A stretch of DNA of 38,699 nt, taken from Clostridia bacterium (GTDB lineage Bacteria > Bacillota_A > Clostridia > Oscillospirales > CAG-272). Location of the stretch: assembly GCA_017468115.1 (NCBI GenBank), contig JAFUJS010000014.1, positions 1 through 38,699 on the forward strand, read 5' to 3'. Position numbers and translations under genes: made by a program. Positions 30,630 to 38,699 of the stretch are shown one piece after another. How positions within the stretch are numbered: position 1 is the first letter of the stretch; the number at the start of each line of letters is the position of its first letter. A model generated the notes under the pieces. It searched no databases, was not told the DNA's origin, and saw nothing but the letters and a program-made list of their open reading frames with translations.

Positions 30630-33263
30630 ATGAGTACAAAGAAGTATGTTTACCTTTTTACTGAAGGTAACGCAAACATGAGAGAAATTCTCGGTGGTAA
30701 GGGTGCTAACCTTGCTGAGATGACCAACATCGGTCTTCCTGTTCCACAGGGCTTCACAATCTCAACAGAGGCTTGTACACAATACTACGAGGATGGCAGA
30801 CAAATCAACGATGAAATCCAGGCTCAAATCATGGAATACATCGACAAGATGGAGGCTATCACAGGCAAGAAGTTCGGCGACCTTGAGAACCCACTTCTCG
30901 TTTCTGTTCGTTCCGGTGCCAGAGCTTCCATGCCAGGTATGATGGATACAATTCTTAACCTTGGTCTTAACGAAGAGGTTGTTAATGTTATGGCTGAAAA
31001 GTCTGGCAACGCTCGTTGGGCTTGGGACTGCTACAGAAGATTTATCCAGATGTACTCCGACGTTGTTATGGAGGTTGGTAAGAAGTACTTTGAAGAGCTC
31101 ATCGATAAGATGAAGGAAGCAAAGGGCGTTACACTCGACGTTGAGCTTACAGCTGAAGACCTTAAGGAGCTTGCTAACCAGTTCAAGGCTGAGTACAAGG
31201 CTAAGATTGGCGCTGACTTCCCAGCTGATCCTAAGGAGCAGCTCATGGGCGCAGTTAAGGCTGTATTCCGTTCTTGGGACAACCCACGTGCTAACTACTA
31301 CAGAATGCAGAACGAAATCCCATATTCTTGGGGTACTGCTGTTAACGTACAGGCTATGGCTTTCGGTAACATGGGTGATGACTGTGGTACAGGTGTTGCA
31401 TTTACTCGTGACCCTGCTACAGGTGAAAAGAAGCTTATGGGTGAATTCCTTACAAACGCACAGGGCGAGGACGTTGTTGCAGGTGTTCGTACTCCAATGC
31501 CAATCGCTATGATGGAGGAAAAGTTCCCAGAGGCTTACAAGCAGTTTGTTGAGGTTTGCGGTATTCTTGAAAACCACTACAGAGATATGCAGGATATGGA
31601 ATTTACTGTTGAGCACGGTAAGCTCTATATGCTCCAGACAAGAAACGGTAAGAGAACTGCTACTGCAGCGCTCAAGATTGCTGTTGCTCTTGTAAATGAA
31701 GGTCTTAAGACTAAGGAAGAGGCGCTCTTGATGCTTGATCCTAAGCAGCTTGATGCTCTTCTCCACCCACAATTCGATGCTAAGGCACTTAAGGCTGCTA
31801 AGCCGGTTGCTTCTGCACTTCCAGCTTCTCCGGGTGCTGCTTGCGGTAAGATTGTATTTACTGCTGAGGACGCTGTTGAAGAGGGCAAGAAGGGCGAGAA
31901 GGTTGTTCTTGTTCGTCTTGAAACATCTCCAGAGGATATTGAGGGTATGCACTACGCTCAGGGTATCCTTACAGTACGTGGCGGTATGACATCTCACGCA
32001 GCCGTTGTTGCTCGTGGTATGGGTACTTGCTGTGTATCCGGCTGTGGCGAAATCGCTATGGACGAGGAAAACAAGAAGTTTACTCTTGCCGGTAGAACCT
32101 ACGTTGAAGGCGACTACATCTCCCTCGACGGCTCAACAGGTAACATCTACGGCGAGGCTATTCCTACTGTACCTGCTACTATCGGTGGCGAGTTTGGTAC
32201 AATCATGGCTTGGGCTGACGAATACAGACAGCTCCAGGTTAGAACAAATGCTGACACACCAAGAGACGCTATTCAGGCTAGAACCTTCGGTGCTGAGGGT
32301 ATCGGTCTTTGCCGTACTGAGCATATGTTCTTCGAGCCAGACAGAATTTCCGCTATTCGTGAAATGATCTGCTCTGACACTGTTGAGGAAAGAGAGGCTG
32401 CTCTTGACAAACTTCTTCCAATGCAGCAAGGCGACTTCGAGAAGCTTTACGAGGCTCTTGAGGGACACCCTGTTACAATCCGTTTCCTTGACCCACCTCT
32501 ACACGAGTTTGTTCCTACTGAGGAAAAGGATATTGAGCTTCTTGCTCAAACACAAAACAAGACTGTTGCTGACATTAAGAACATCATCGCTTCTCTCCAT
32601 GAGTTCAACCCTATGATGGGTCACCGTGGATGCCGTCTAACAGTTACTTACCCAGAAATCGCTAAGATGCAGACAAGAGCTGTTATCCGTGCTGCTATCA
32701 ATGTTTCTAAGAAGCACCCAGACTGGTCAATCGTTCCTGAAATCATGATTCCACTTGTAGGCGAGTACAAGGAGTTCATGTTCGTTAAGAAGATTGTTGT
32801 TGCTGTTGCTGACGAGGAAATCGCTAACGCAGGCGCTGACCTTAAGTATGAGGTTGGTACAATGATGGAAATTCCAAGAGCTTGTCTAACTGCTGACGAA
32901 ATCGCTAAGGATGCTGAGTTCTTCTGCTTCGGTACAAACGACCTTACACAGATGACATTCGGCTTCTCCCGTGACGACGCTGCTAAGTTCCTTACAGCTT
33001 ACTACGAGAGCAAGATTTACGAGAACGATCCATTCGCTAGAATCGACCAAAACGGTGTTGGTAAGCTTATGAGCATGGCTGTTGAAATGGGCCGTGACGT
33101 TCGTCCAACAATGCACATCGGTATCTGCGGCGAGCACGGTGGAGACCCAACATCTGTTGAGTTCTGCCATAACATCGGTCTTTCCTATGTTTCCTGCTCA
33201 CCATTCAGAGTTCCAATTGCAAGACTTGCTGCTGCTCAGGCTGCTATTAAGAACCCTAGATAA
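30630..33263 (+). CDS. ppdK: Pyruvate, phosphate dikinase
   Basis: The 877-residue enzyme interconverts pyruvate + ATP + Pi and phosphoenolpyruvate + AMP + PPi in the cytosol. In clostridia it can serve glycolysis (as a PPi-using ATP source) or gluconeogenesis. Visible parts: the ATP-grasp N-terminus (ILGGKGANLAEM, VSVRSGARASMPGMMDT), the swivelling phospho-histidine domain GGMTSHAAVVARGMG with H456, and the C-terminal PEP-binding barrel ending in GICGEHGGDP. Full family length. GGAGGT sits 7 nt before the ATG. Codon use (Lys AAG, Arg CGT, Gly GGT) is strongly biased, as in nifJ. Together they control the pyruvate node. Confidence 0.97.
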   Translation: MSTKKYVYLFTEGNANMREILGGKGANLAEMTNIGLPVPQGFTISTEACTQYYEDGRQINDEIQAQIMEYIDKMEAITGKKFGDLENPLLVSVRSGARASMPGMMDTILNLGLNEEVVNVMAEKSGNARWAWDCYRRFIQMYSDVVMEVGKKYFEELIDKMKEAKGVTLDVELTAEDLKELANQFKAEYKAKIGADFPADPKEQLMGAVKAVFRSWDNPRANYYRMQNEIPYSWGTAVNVQAMAFGNMGDDCGTGVAFTRDPATGEKKLMGEFLTNAQGEDVVAGVRTPMPIAMMEEKFPEAYKQFVEVCGILENHYRDMQDMEFTVEHGKLYMLQTRNGKRTATAALKIAVALVNEGLKTKEEALLMLDPKQLDALLHPQFDAKALKAAKPVASALPASPGAACGKIVFTAEDAVEEGKKGEKVVLVRLETSPEDIEGMHYAQGILTVRGGMTSHAAVVARGMGTCCVSGCGEIAMDEENKKFTLAGRTYVEGDYISLDGSTGNIYGEAIPTVPATIGGEFGTIMAWADEYRQLQVRTNADTPRDAIQARTFGAEGIGLCRTEHMFFEPDRISAIREMICSDTVEEREAALDKLLPMQQGDFEKLYEALEGHPVTIRFLDPPLHEFVPTEEKDIELLAQTQNKTVADIKNIIASLHEFNPMMGHRGCRLTVTYPEIAKMQTRAVIRAAINVSKKHPDWSIVPEIMIPLVGEYKEFMFVKKIVVAVADEEIANAGADLKYEVGTMMEIPRACLTADEIAKDAEFFCFGTNDLTQMTFGFSRDDAAKFLTAYYESKIYENDPFARIDQNGVGKLMSMAVEMGRDVRPTMHIGICGEHGGDPTSVEFCHNIGLSYVSCSPFRVPIARLAAAQAAIKNPR

Positions 33264-33351
33264 TTGTAGAAGCGGCTGAGCCGGTAGAAACCAAAGGCAC
33301 ACTTAATTATCTGATTTTCAAAAACCTGTAACTTAATAAAGGTATAAGGTA

Positions 33352-33387
33352 GAAAGCCTTGCGATTTTCGCAAGGCTTTCGTTTTTT
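33352..33387 (+). terminator. Terminator of ppdK
   Basis: GAAAGCCTTGCGA pairs with TCGCAAGGCTTTC and is followed by Ts. It is 89 bases after the stop. The DNA between it and the next promoter (to about 33568) holds a CCGTAC/GTACGG hairpin and no gene that I can support. Confidence 0.85.
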
Positions 33388-33568
33388 ATATGTGCCTTTT
33401 ATTCACGACTACTCGCACTACCGTACAAAGTACGGCTCACGGCTTCCCAGTCGTGGATTTTCTCCACCCCTCAGCACTTCTAGGCTTCGTTTTGCACAAG
33501 AGCGGATAAAGCAAAGCCCCCAACCACCCCTATTTTTTGTTTGTGATGGGTCTTTTTTATTTTCGTAT

Positions 33569-33597
33569 TGCTTTTAATATCTAATTGTGATAATATT
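33569..33597 (+). promoter_or_regulatory. Promoter of the fucosidase gene
   Basis: TTGCTT (33569-33574), a 17-bp spacer and TAATAT (33592-33597), about 20 nt before the AAAGGAG ribosome site. Confidence 0.65.
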
Positions 33598-33629
33598 TTC
33601 TTAGGACTATTTCCAAAGGAGAGTTTATT

Positions 33630-34913
33630 ATGGATATTCAAAGAATAAATAGAGTTCAGCCTCTTATGGACAGGCGATTTGGTATGTTTATACACTGGGG
33701 CATTTATGCTGTGCCTGCAAGGGCTTCAAGGAGCGAGTGGATTCGCTCTGTTGACAAGGTTTCAAACGAGGAGTATCAGCCATATTTTGATGCCTTTGAC
33801 CCTGTGGATTACGACCCGAAGAAGTGGGCTAAGCTGGCGAAGGCTGCAGGTATGAAATATGCTGTGCTTACTGCAAAGCACCACGACGGCTTTTGCCTTT
33901 TTGACAGCCAATATACCGACTACAAAGCGACTAACACCAAGGCAGGAAGAGACCTTGTTAAGGAGTATGTTGAGGCGTTTCGTGCCGAGGGCATTATGGT
34001 AGGTCTTTACTATTCTCTGCTTGACTGGCACCACCCTGACTACCCTGCCTATGGCGATGCCCATCACCCGATGCGAGACAATCCCGAGTACAAGCATCAG
34101 GGCGAGCATTTTGAGAGATATATTGAATATCTGCACGGACAGGTACGTGAGCTGATGACCAACTATGGCAAGATAGATATTCTCTGGTTTGACTTTCACT
34201 ACGACGAAATGACCGGTGAAAAATGGGAAGCCTCAAGGCTTGTTAAAATGGTCCGTGAGATTAATCCCGACGTTATAATTGACGACCGTCTTGGCGGAGA
34301 TATTAAGGTTGATGAGCCTGTTTACTACGCAGGGGACTTCGGCTCTCCCGAGCAGATGATTCCTGTGGGCGGTGTTAAGGACTACCGTGGCAACCCAATC
34401 CCTTGGGAAACCTGTATGACCCTTAACGACAACTGGGGCTACAGCTCCAGCGACACAAATTACAAGAGCGCGCAAAACGTTATACGCCAGCTTGTTGAAT
34501 GCACAAGCAAGGGCGGAAACCTTATTCTTAATGTGGGACCTGATGCAAGAGGCAACATTCCAAAAAAGAGTGTGGAAATTCTTACAGAGGTTGGCAAGTG
34601 GATGGACAAAAACGGGGAAAGCATTTACGGCTGTGGCATATGCCAGATTCCAAAGCCCGAATGGGGACGCATTACCGAAAGCAAAACCCACATTTATCTT
34701 CACTTTACCGACATTAATATGGATACGGTTGCAATCGAGGGCTTAGGTAGCCGTGTCGGTATGCCTACCCGTCTTGACGACGGCTCCCTTATTTCAAGAA
34801 GCGACCCTTGGAATGTGGGCAGCTACGAGGGTGTTGACAACCTTTATATTCATCTTCCTCGCTTTGCTACCCTTGACCCTATTGATACAGTTATCAAGCT
34901 TCCAAAGATATAA
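33630..34913 (+). CDS. Alpha-L-fucosidase, glycoside hydrolase family 29
   Basis: The 427-residue protein has GH29 signatures: FGMFIHWGIYAVPA at the N-terminus, KYAVLTAKHHDGFCLFDS with the conserved His pair, YYSLLDWHHPDY, and DILWFDFHYDE, where an Asp near residue 188 is the likely nucleophile. A C-terminal beta-sandwich follows. It releases terminal L-fucose from host or dietary glycans. There is no signal peptide, so it acts on imported oligosaccharides in the cytosol. No fucose-use genes adjoin it. AAAGGAG precedes the ATG. Substrate linkage is not determined. Confidence 0.93.
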   Translation: MDIQRINRVQPLMDRRFGMFIHWGIYAVPARASRSEWIRSVDKVSNEEYQPYFDAFDPVDYDPKKWAKLAKAAGMKYAVLTAKHHDGFCLFDSQYTDYKATNTKAGRDLVKEYVEAFRAEGIMVGLYYSLLDWHHPDYPAYGDAHHPMRDNPEYKHQGEHFERYIEYLHGQVRELMTNYGKIDILWFDFHYDEMTGEKWEASRLVKMVREINPDVIIDDRLGGDIKVDEPVYYAGDFGSPEQMIPVGGVKDYRGNPIPWETCMTLNDNWGYSSSDTNYKSAQNVIRQLVECTSKGGNLILNVGPDARGNIPKKSVEILTEVGKWMDKNGESIYGCGICQIPKPEWGRITESKTHIYLHFTDINMDTVAIEGLGSRVGMPTRLDDGSLISRSDPWNVGSYEGVDNLYIHLPRFATLDPIDTVIKLPKI

Positions 34914-34938
34914 AAAAGGCGGTTAATCCGCCTTTTTT
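34912..34938. terminator. Bidirectional terminator between fucosidase and ECF subunit genes
   Basis: AAAAAAGGCGG pairs with CCGCCTTTTTT around TTAAT and overlaps both stop codons' flanks; T-runs exist on each strand. Confidence 0.85.
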
Positions 34939-35531
34939 TCTTCAATTTCGGACACGGGGTCCTGTTTTTTCGGCTTTTGGTCAAGGAGCAGCACCTTTCG
35001 CAGCACCCTTACCACCGGCTTGTAAATCACAATTGCTATTACTGTGTTTATGCTGTATTTAATCAGATTGAAGGGCAAAAATACAGGCAAAAGCATGCCG
35101 TTTACCACCTCTTGGGGTGTGCCGTTATAGTGAGGGGTTATAAGAAAGTTCCAAAGTATCATTGTCCCTGTTGTAACAAGTGTGCCAAGGACAAGACCGA
35201 TAATTGCCATATAAAAGCGCCTGTTTTTCTTGTAAAGCAGGGACGGAATTATTGCGTAGGTTACGCTGGAGATTATATTCATAACCATTCCAATGGGTCC
35301 TGTGGTGCTTATTGTTACCATTTCAACAAAGGAAACAACAAGAGAGATAATTATTGTGGCGTAGGGACCCAATGCAAAGCCTGCCATAACTATTACCGAG
35401 TCCTTAAAGTCGAAGCCCAGAAATTCGTTAAATTTGATTGGTACAACCAAGCTTGTAAGCACCGATAAAACATATGCAAGGGCGCAGAAAACACCGATTG
35501 TGGTAATGCTTCTTGCCTTTTTTGATTTCAT
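34923..35531 (-). CDS. ribU: ECF transporter S-component, riboflavin (RibU)-like
   Basis: The 202-residue membrane protein has about six hydrophobic helices and the motif FLGFDFKDSVIVMAGFALGP, typical of RibU-type S-components that capture riboflavin for a shared ECF energising module. The N-terminus ITTIGVFCALAYVLSVLTS also fits the ECF family. ATG 35531 follows AGAAGGAG. An FMN riboswitch and its terminator lie directly upstream, which strongly supports flavin transport. The C-terminal tail is charged (KKQDPVSEIEEKKAD). The energising module is not in this window. Confidence 0.93.
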   Translation of the reverse strand: MKSKKARSITTIGVFCALAYVLSVLTSLVVPIKFNEFLGFDFKDSVIVMAGFALGPYATIIISLVVSFVEMVTISTTGPIGMVMNIISSVTYAIIPSLLYKKNRRFYMAIIGLVLGTLVTTGTMILWNFLITPHYNGTPQEVVNGMLLPVFLPFNLIKYSINTVIAIVIYKPVVRVLRKVLLLDQKPKKQDPVSEIEEKKAD

Positions 35532-35547
35532 ATATACTCCTTCTCGG

Positions 35548-35577
35548 GAAAACAAAAGCCCTCGCTAAAACGAGGGC
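35548..35577 (-). terminator. Riboswitch-controlled terminator
   Basis: GCCCTCG/CGAGGGC hairpin followed by a T-rich run on the minus strand, between the riboswitch and ribU. With FMN bound, transcription should stop here. Confidence 0.8.
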
Positions 35578-35604
35578 ATAGATACGCATAAGTCAGCATA
35601 CTCT

Positions 35605-35707
35605 TCTTTCATCCAGACTGTACTGTCGGCTTTGGAATTTCACCAAATCAACCAAAAAGGCTCGTGGGCTATACCACCGGTAGGGAATTGCACCCTGCCC
35701 CGAAGAT
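35605..35707 (-). ncRNA. FMN riboswitch (RFN element)
   Basis: The minus strand reads the conserved RFN blocks in order: ATCTTCGGGGCAGGGTG, AATTCCCTACCGG, GGTATAGCCCACGAG, TTGATTTGGTGAAATTCC, and GCCGACAGTACAGTCTGGATG, with the family spacings. It sits in the leader of the RibU-type transporter gene. Confidence 0.96.
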
Positions 35708-35722
35708 TATTTATTTTACTTT

Positions 35723-35751
35723 ATTTTAGCACTACTTATATTATATGTCAA
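35723..35751 (-). promoter_or_regulatory. Promoter of the riboswitch-ribU transcript
   Basis: TTGACA (35746-35751), a 17-bp spacer and TAAAAT (35723-35728) on the minus strand. Confidence 0.75.
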
Positions 35752-35766
35752 GTTTTATTTTGGTTA

Positions 35767-35795
35767 TTTACAAAAGAGTGCCGATATGTTAAAAT
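35767..35795 (+). promoter_or_regulatory. Promoter of the asparaginase gene
   Basis: TTTACA (35767-35772), a 17-bp spacer and TAAAAT (35790-35795). It is back to back with the ribU promoter. Confidence 0.7.
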
Positions 35796-35841
35796 AAGTG
35801 TGTAACAATTTTCCCCACACATTAAATTCAGACACGAAAGG

Positions 35842-35882
35842 CGGGAGCATTTGCCGCTTTACTACGGCTTTATTCTCTCCCG
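35842..35882 (+). promoter_or_regulatory. Nested hairpin in the asparaginase leader
   Basis: CGGGAG (35842-35847) pairs with CTCCCG (35877-35882) and encloses GCCG/CGGC. It ends 11 nt before the ATG, where a ribosome site would be expected but none is visible. Confidence 0.5.
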
Positions 35883-35893
35883 TAAACCATAAT

Positions 35894-36910
35894 ATGAAAA
35901 AGAAAATTTGCTTAATACACACAGGCGGCACCATTGGTATGCTCCGTGGCGAGAGTGGCTACTCTCCTAAGGCGGGCTACTTTGGGGCTGTACTTGACAC
36001 CATTGAGGACTTAAGGAACGAGGCTATGCCCGACTTTGACTTTTTCGAGATGGACCCCCTTCTTGACTCGTCCGATATGGCGGTTGGAGATTGGAACAGA
36101 ATTGGCGAGGAAATTGCCTCAAGATACGATTTGTACGACGGCTTTGTAATCCTGCACGGCACGGACACTATGGCTTATACCGCCTCTGCCCTTTCCTTTA
36201 TGCTGGAAAATCTGAGTAAGCCTGTTATTCTGACCGGCTCACAAATTCCTCTTTGCGAGGTAAGGAGCGACGGACGAGATAATCTGGTTACCTCGCTTTT
36301 AATTGCACAGGACGGAAAATTTGGCGAGGTGTGTCTGTATTTCGGTGGCAGGCTACTTCGTGGAAACCGTTCCACAAAGATGTCTGCTGACGGCCTTTTA
36401 GCCTTTGACTCTCCAAACTGCCCACGACTTTGCGAGGCAGGAATAAGCATCAGATATTTGCCTGTTCCGCCTGCTCCAAAGCCACAAGGGGACAAGCTTA
36501 CCCTTTGTCGTCTGTTGGACGTGCCAATCGGAGTTTTGAAGGTGTTCCCCGGCATTCGCTTTCCCATTTTTGATAAGCTGATGACCGAAAAGCTAAAGGG
36601 CATCGTGCTTGAAACCTTTGGCGCAGGAAACATCCCAGGCGAGGGTAATGCCCTTTTGCCGATTATCGAGCGCGCCTTTAATGCCGGCTCGGTTATTACC
36701 GTTTCCTCTCAATGCCCACAGGGCACAGTTTCCCTTGGCACCTATGCCACCAGCTCTCCCCTTAAAAAAGCAGGTGCTGTAAGCGGCTTTGATATGACAA
36801 CCGAGGCTTGCGTTGCCAAGCTCTACTATCTGTTTAGCAAGGGCTACTCCAAGGAAGAAATCAAGGCTCTAATGGAAGAAAATCTCCGTGGCGAGCTTAC
36901 AAAATCATAA
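35894..36910 (+). CDS. ansA: Type I (cytosolic) L-asparaginase
   Basis: The 338-residue protein opens with the asparaginase nucleophile motif CLIHTGGTIGM and has the second signature VILHGTDTM, followed by LTGSQIPLCEVRSDGRDN. It hydrolyses asparagine to aspartate and ammonia. No signal peptide is seen, so it is the cytosolic AnsA type rather than secreted type II. ATG 35894 was chosen because the family sequence begins there; an earlier in-frame ATG would add a low-complexity leader. No ribosome site precedes it; instead a nested hairpin ends just upstream, so initiation may be weak or controlled. Confidence 0.92.
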   Translation: MKKKICLIHTGGTIGMLRGESGYSPKAGYFGAVLDTIEDLRNEAMPDFDFFEMDPLLDSSDMAVGDWNRIGEEIASRYDLYDGFVILHGTDTMAYTASALSFMLENLSKPVILTGSQIPLCEVRSDGRDNLVTSLLIAQDGKFGEVCLYFGGRLLRGNRSTKMSADGLLAFDSPNCPRLCEAGISIRYLPVPPAPKPQGDKLTLCRLLDVPIGVLKVFPGIRFPIFDKLMTEKLKGIVLETFGAGNIPGEGNALLPIIERAFNAGSVITVSSQCPQGTVSLGTYATSSPLKKAGAVSGFDMTTEACVAKLYYLFSKGYSKEEIKALMEENLRGELTKS

Positions 36911-36938
36911 AAAATGCGACACAGGGTCGCATTTTTTG
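36909..36938. terminator. Bidirectional terminator after ansA
   Basis: AAAAAATGCGAC pairs with GTCGCATTTTTT and overlaps the ansA stop. It can also end the lipoprotein gene on the minus strand. Confidence 0.85.
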
Positions 36939-36978
36939 TTTTGATTAATTTGTCTTTAGCTTTTATTTTTTATATTTT
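36920..36978. repeat. 59-bp direct repeat, left copy
   Basis: Matches 37487-37545 with one mismatch. It begins inside the ansA terminator stem and ends at the sequence that, in the right copy, encodes the last codons of the 37530-38576 gene. Confidence 0.8.
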
Positions 36979-37006
36979 TAGGACAGAGGACAGCTCCCCA
37001 TTCCCT

Positions 37007-37408
37007 TCACTCCGCAAACCAAATTTTCAGCACCTTTCCATCGCTAGCTCGAATAGCAATACTACACTCCTCTCCAAGCGAAACCGTACCATCGTCATAG
37101 CAAGAACCGTTCCAAAAGGAAACTACATATAAATCCTCTTCCTTGTCATAAAATACCAGCTGTGGAGCATATCCTTCATCCACCTTGTCTTTGAAAAGAG
37201 AGTTGAAAATAGATGTTGCTACATCAACAGCAACATTTTTATCGGCAATCACTGTGCCATTGTAGCTCCCAAGATTATCATCCAAATTTTTATCGTGATA
37301 TATGCCCTCTTCGTATTCGATCTCTTTCGGTTCTTCTCCTTTTTCACAAGACATAATAGAAAACATTATTAGCAAAATCACGAAAGCAACGGCAATCAGC
37401 CTTTTCAT
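37007..37408 (-). CDS. Lipoprotein with an NTF2-like immunity-type fold (tentative)
   Basis: The 133-residue product has a lipoprotein signal peptide (MKRLIAVAFVILLIMFSIMSC, lipobox Cys21). The mature part has a helix (VAVDVATSIFNSLF), then strands ending in CSIAIRASDGKVLKIWFAE, which resembles the NTF2-fold immunity protein family. That family protects against toxins in some systems, but no toxin gene is nearby, so a defensive role is only a possibility. GGAGG precedes the ATG. It is flanked by the 59-bp repeats at 36920 and 37487, as if inserted or duplicated as a unit. Confidence 0.65.
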   Translation of the reverse strand: MKRLIAVAFVILLIMFSIMSCEKGEEPKEIEYEEGIYHDKNLDDNLGSYNGTVIADKNVAVDVATSIFNSLFKDKVDEGYAPQLVFYDKEEDLYVVSFWNGSCYDDGTVSLGEECSIAIRASDGKVLKIWFAE

Positions 37409-37486
37409 ATATCATTCCTCCTTGTGATTGTGGGTGTATTTAGACGGGGGGATGGCGACCCTTTCACGTCTTCTCAGTATTTGTGC

Positions 37487-37545
37487 CACAGGGTCGCATT
37501 TTTTGTTTTGATTGATTTGTCTTTAGCTTTTATTTTTTATATTTT
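37487..37545. repeat. 59-bp direct repeat, right copy
   Basis: Partner of 36920-36978. It contains the stop and last five codons (KYKK) of the neighbouring lipoprotein gene. Confidence 0.8.
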
Positions 37546-38576
37546 GCCAAGCTGGTGTTTACCTCTGTTACAATGAAATGGACAACTATATCCTCTGACT
37601 CATAGCCCTCCATTTCGGGCACGGCTATGTAGTAAAGACAGCTCTTATCGGTTGTTTCCCATTCCTTGCTGTATTCTAATGATATATACAGGTTATTGCC
37701 CGTTGTGCTAACGCTATGAAAGGTGTACAATGGCAGGTTTTTAACTGCATTTTCTACGTAAATCAGCAAATATTTACGTGTAGATCCATCCTTCGTGAGA
37801 AGTGGAATATTCAAGCCAGGGTGCTTTTCGTTCAGTTTCTCTATGTCCTGGTTGCCTCGCACATATATCATCGTGTTATTTGGCAAATCAAGCTCACAAC
37901 TTTTTACATGATAGCCGTTGTAACCATCAGCATTTTTTATATCCACCTGAGACTTTGCTTGGATTTTTATTTCGCCCTCTATATTATGAGGCTCAGAAAA
38001 TTCAGATCGCTTAATTATAAAGAAATACCAATAATAGACGAAGTCATCTGGCTCTGGCACCGGCTCCGTAGCGCCATCAAATCTCACCTCTTGATAGTAG
38101 TGATCTATAGTGGATCCTTCCTTACTGAGATTTATACCCTTAAATCCATATTCACCGGATTCTACTCGACCATAAAGACGGGTGTCCGCCTCTCTTACTA
38201 TAACAAACTTGTTATTTGAAAGGTTTATTTCGTTTAATTGCTCTTGGGTTATGCTTGGAATCTTTTCTCTAATCTTTTCGTAGGTATCTAAAATTTTATA
38301 ATACGACACCATTTCAGGGAATGCCTCTCCGACATAATCGCTTCCATCTATATTCAAGTCTAACTTTTTGTAAAAGCCCTCGTGTTCTATATTCCGTGCA
38401 TATGCCACATTGACAACGTTTCCAATACTGTCGGCATCATCGTTGTCAGTAGCTAATCCACCGCCCACGCCTGTCTCCGTTTGACTGGATTCACTATCGT
38501 TGGGTGGCAAGGGCGTATTACAGGCACATAGGCATAAAGCCATTACAAGAGCGACTAGCATTAAAATCTTTTTCAT
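37530..38576 (-). CDS. Lipoprotein of unknown function
   Basis: The 348-residue protein begins with a lipoprotein signal peptide (MKKILMLVALVMALCLCAC, lipobox Cys19) and a Ser/Glu/Gly/Asp-rich linker. Two mostly beta-rich regions follow. The last 70 residues (LYTFHSVSTTGNNLYISLEY onward) vaguely recall PrcB_C-type domains, but I would not name the family. AAAGGAGG precedes the ATG. It is on the same strand as the preceding lipoprotein, 121 bp apart; both are envelope proteins and may work together. It would be anchored on the outer face of the membrane. Confidence 0.7.
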   Translation of the reverse strand: MKKILMLVALVMALCLCACNTPLPPNDSESSQTETGVGGGLATDNDDADSIGNVVNVAYARNIEHEGFYKKLDLNIDGSDYVGEAFPEMVSYYKILDTYEKIREKIPSITQEQLNEINLSNNKFVIVREADTRLYGRVESGEYGFKGINLSKEGSTIDHYYQEVRFDGATEPVPEPDDFVYYWYFFIIKRSEFSEPHNIEGEIKIQAKSQVDIKNADGYNGYHVKSCELDLPNNTMIYVRGNQDIEKLNEKHPGLNIPLLTKDGSTRKYLLIYVENAVKNLPLYTFHSVSTTGNNLYISLEYSKEWETTDKSCLYYIAVPEMEGYESEDIVVHFIVTEVNTSLAKYKK

Positions 38577-38603
38577 AAAAAGTCCTCCTTTTGTTTCCCT
38601 CTA

Positions 38604-38609
38604 ATTATA
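38604..38609 (-). promoter_or_regulatory. Possible -10 of the last lipoprotein gene
   Basis: TATAAT on the minus strand, 28 nt before the start. No good -35 was found. The remaining bases to 38699 contain AACCTTG/CAGGTT inverted sequence and no gene. Confidence 0.4.
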
Positions 38610-38699
38610 TTAACACGCTTCAACCTTGTTCAGGTTAAGACGATGTAAATTATCCCTCTATTTACATATTAGACCAAATTTTTGATAAAAGGTTGATGG

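Noticed and set aside
30762..31997. 411-codon open frame antisense to ppdK
   Set aside because: It is caused by the biased codon use of ppdK; the peptide has no domain, no ribosome site, and lies fully inside a certain gene. The same holds for the antisense frames inside nifJ.
37453..37502. GCGACCCT/AGGGTCGC pairing as a terminator of the last lipoprotein gene
   Set aside because: The T-run lies on the plus strand, the wrong side for that gene, and the loop is nearly 30 nt; the AGGGTCGC arm comes from the 59-bp repeat copied from the ansA terminator.

Overview
The window looks like chromosomal DNA of an anaerobic, spore-forming Firmicute of class Clostridia, most likely an uncultured gut or rumen species. 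The evidence is pyruvate:ferredoxin oxidoreductase, pyruvate phosphate dikinase, a SpoIIE with a Spo0A-type promoter, a secG-rnr pair, an FMN riboswitch in front of a RibU-type ECF subunit, strong AGGAGG-type ribosome sites and sigma-A promoters. I see no rRNA, tRNA or CRISPR array. Genus cannot be read from the sequence.

Layout. 1-480: the end of an IS3-like element and repeat-rich non-coding DNA. 493-2220: a tRNA-editing deacylase, a LIM-like zinc-finger protein coupled to a sigma-region-4-like protein, and a structured RNA candidate ending in a strong terminator. 2222-4640: a hairpin-repeat array, a CrtI-like FAD oxidoreductase and a small secreted protein. 4647-10603: pyruvate:ferredoxin oxidoreductase, a small ribbon-helix-helix-like protein, ComM/YifB and a DUF1292 protein. 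10633-15420: a lipoprotein, spoIIE, and a three-gene unit (SLOG/DUF1273 protein, flavin-reductase-like protein, SGNH esterase).

15421-21655 is the accessory region. A block of about 175 bp that includes the 3' end and terminator of an MFS transporter gene occurs twice. The left copy is split by a complete IS200-type element, and a MITE and IS200-end relics lie around the two copies. Between the copies lies a roughly 4.9 kb cassette: the C-terminal scrap of a large serine recombinase, both subunits of an aconitase-X-type dehydratase, a 2-enoate-reductase-like flavoenzyme, and a MarR regulator with two operators over its promoter. The enzymes suggest 'dehydrate a hydroxy acid, then reduce the alkene', with an unknown substrate. 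This is the best candidate for an undescribed system.

21596-38699: an organophosphate-antiporter-like MFS gene; an 807-residue membrane-anchored acidic repeat protein whose C-terminus resembles ribosomal protein uL15; glyA overlapping a Fur-family gene; an enlarged SecG followed by RNase R; ppdK; a GH29 fucosidase; a riboflavin ECF S-component under an FMN riboswitch; a type I asparaginase; and two lipoproteins flanked by a short duplicated sequence. Central metabolism (pyruvate oxidation and PEP/pyruvate interconversion), one-carbon/serine metabolism, secretion and RNA turnover form the core; the accessory enzymes are inserted at one locus.
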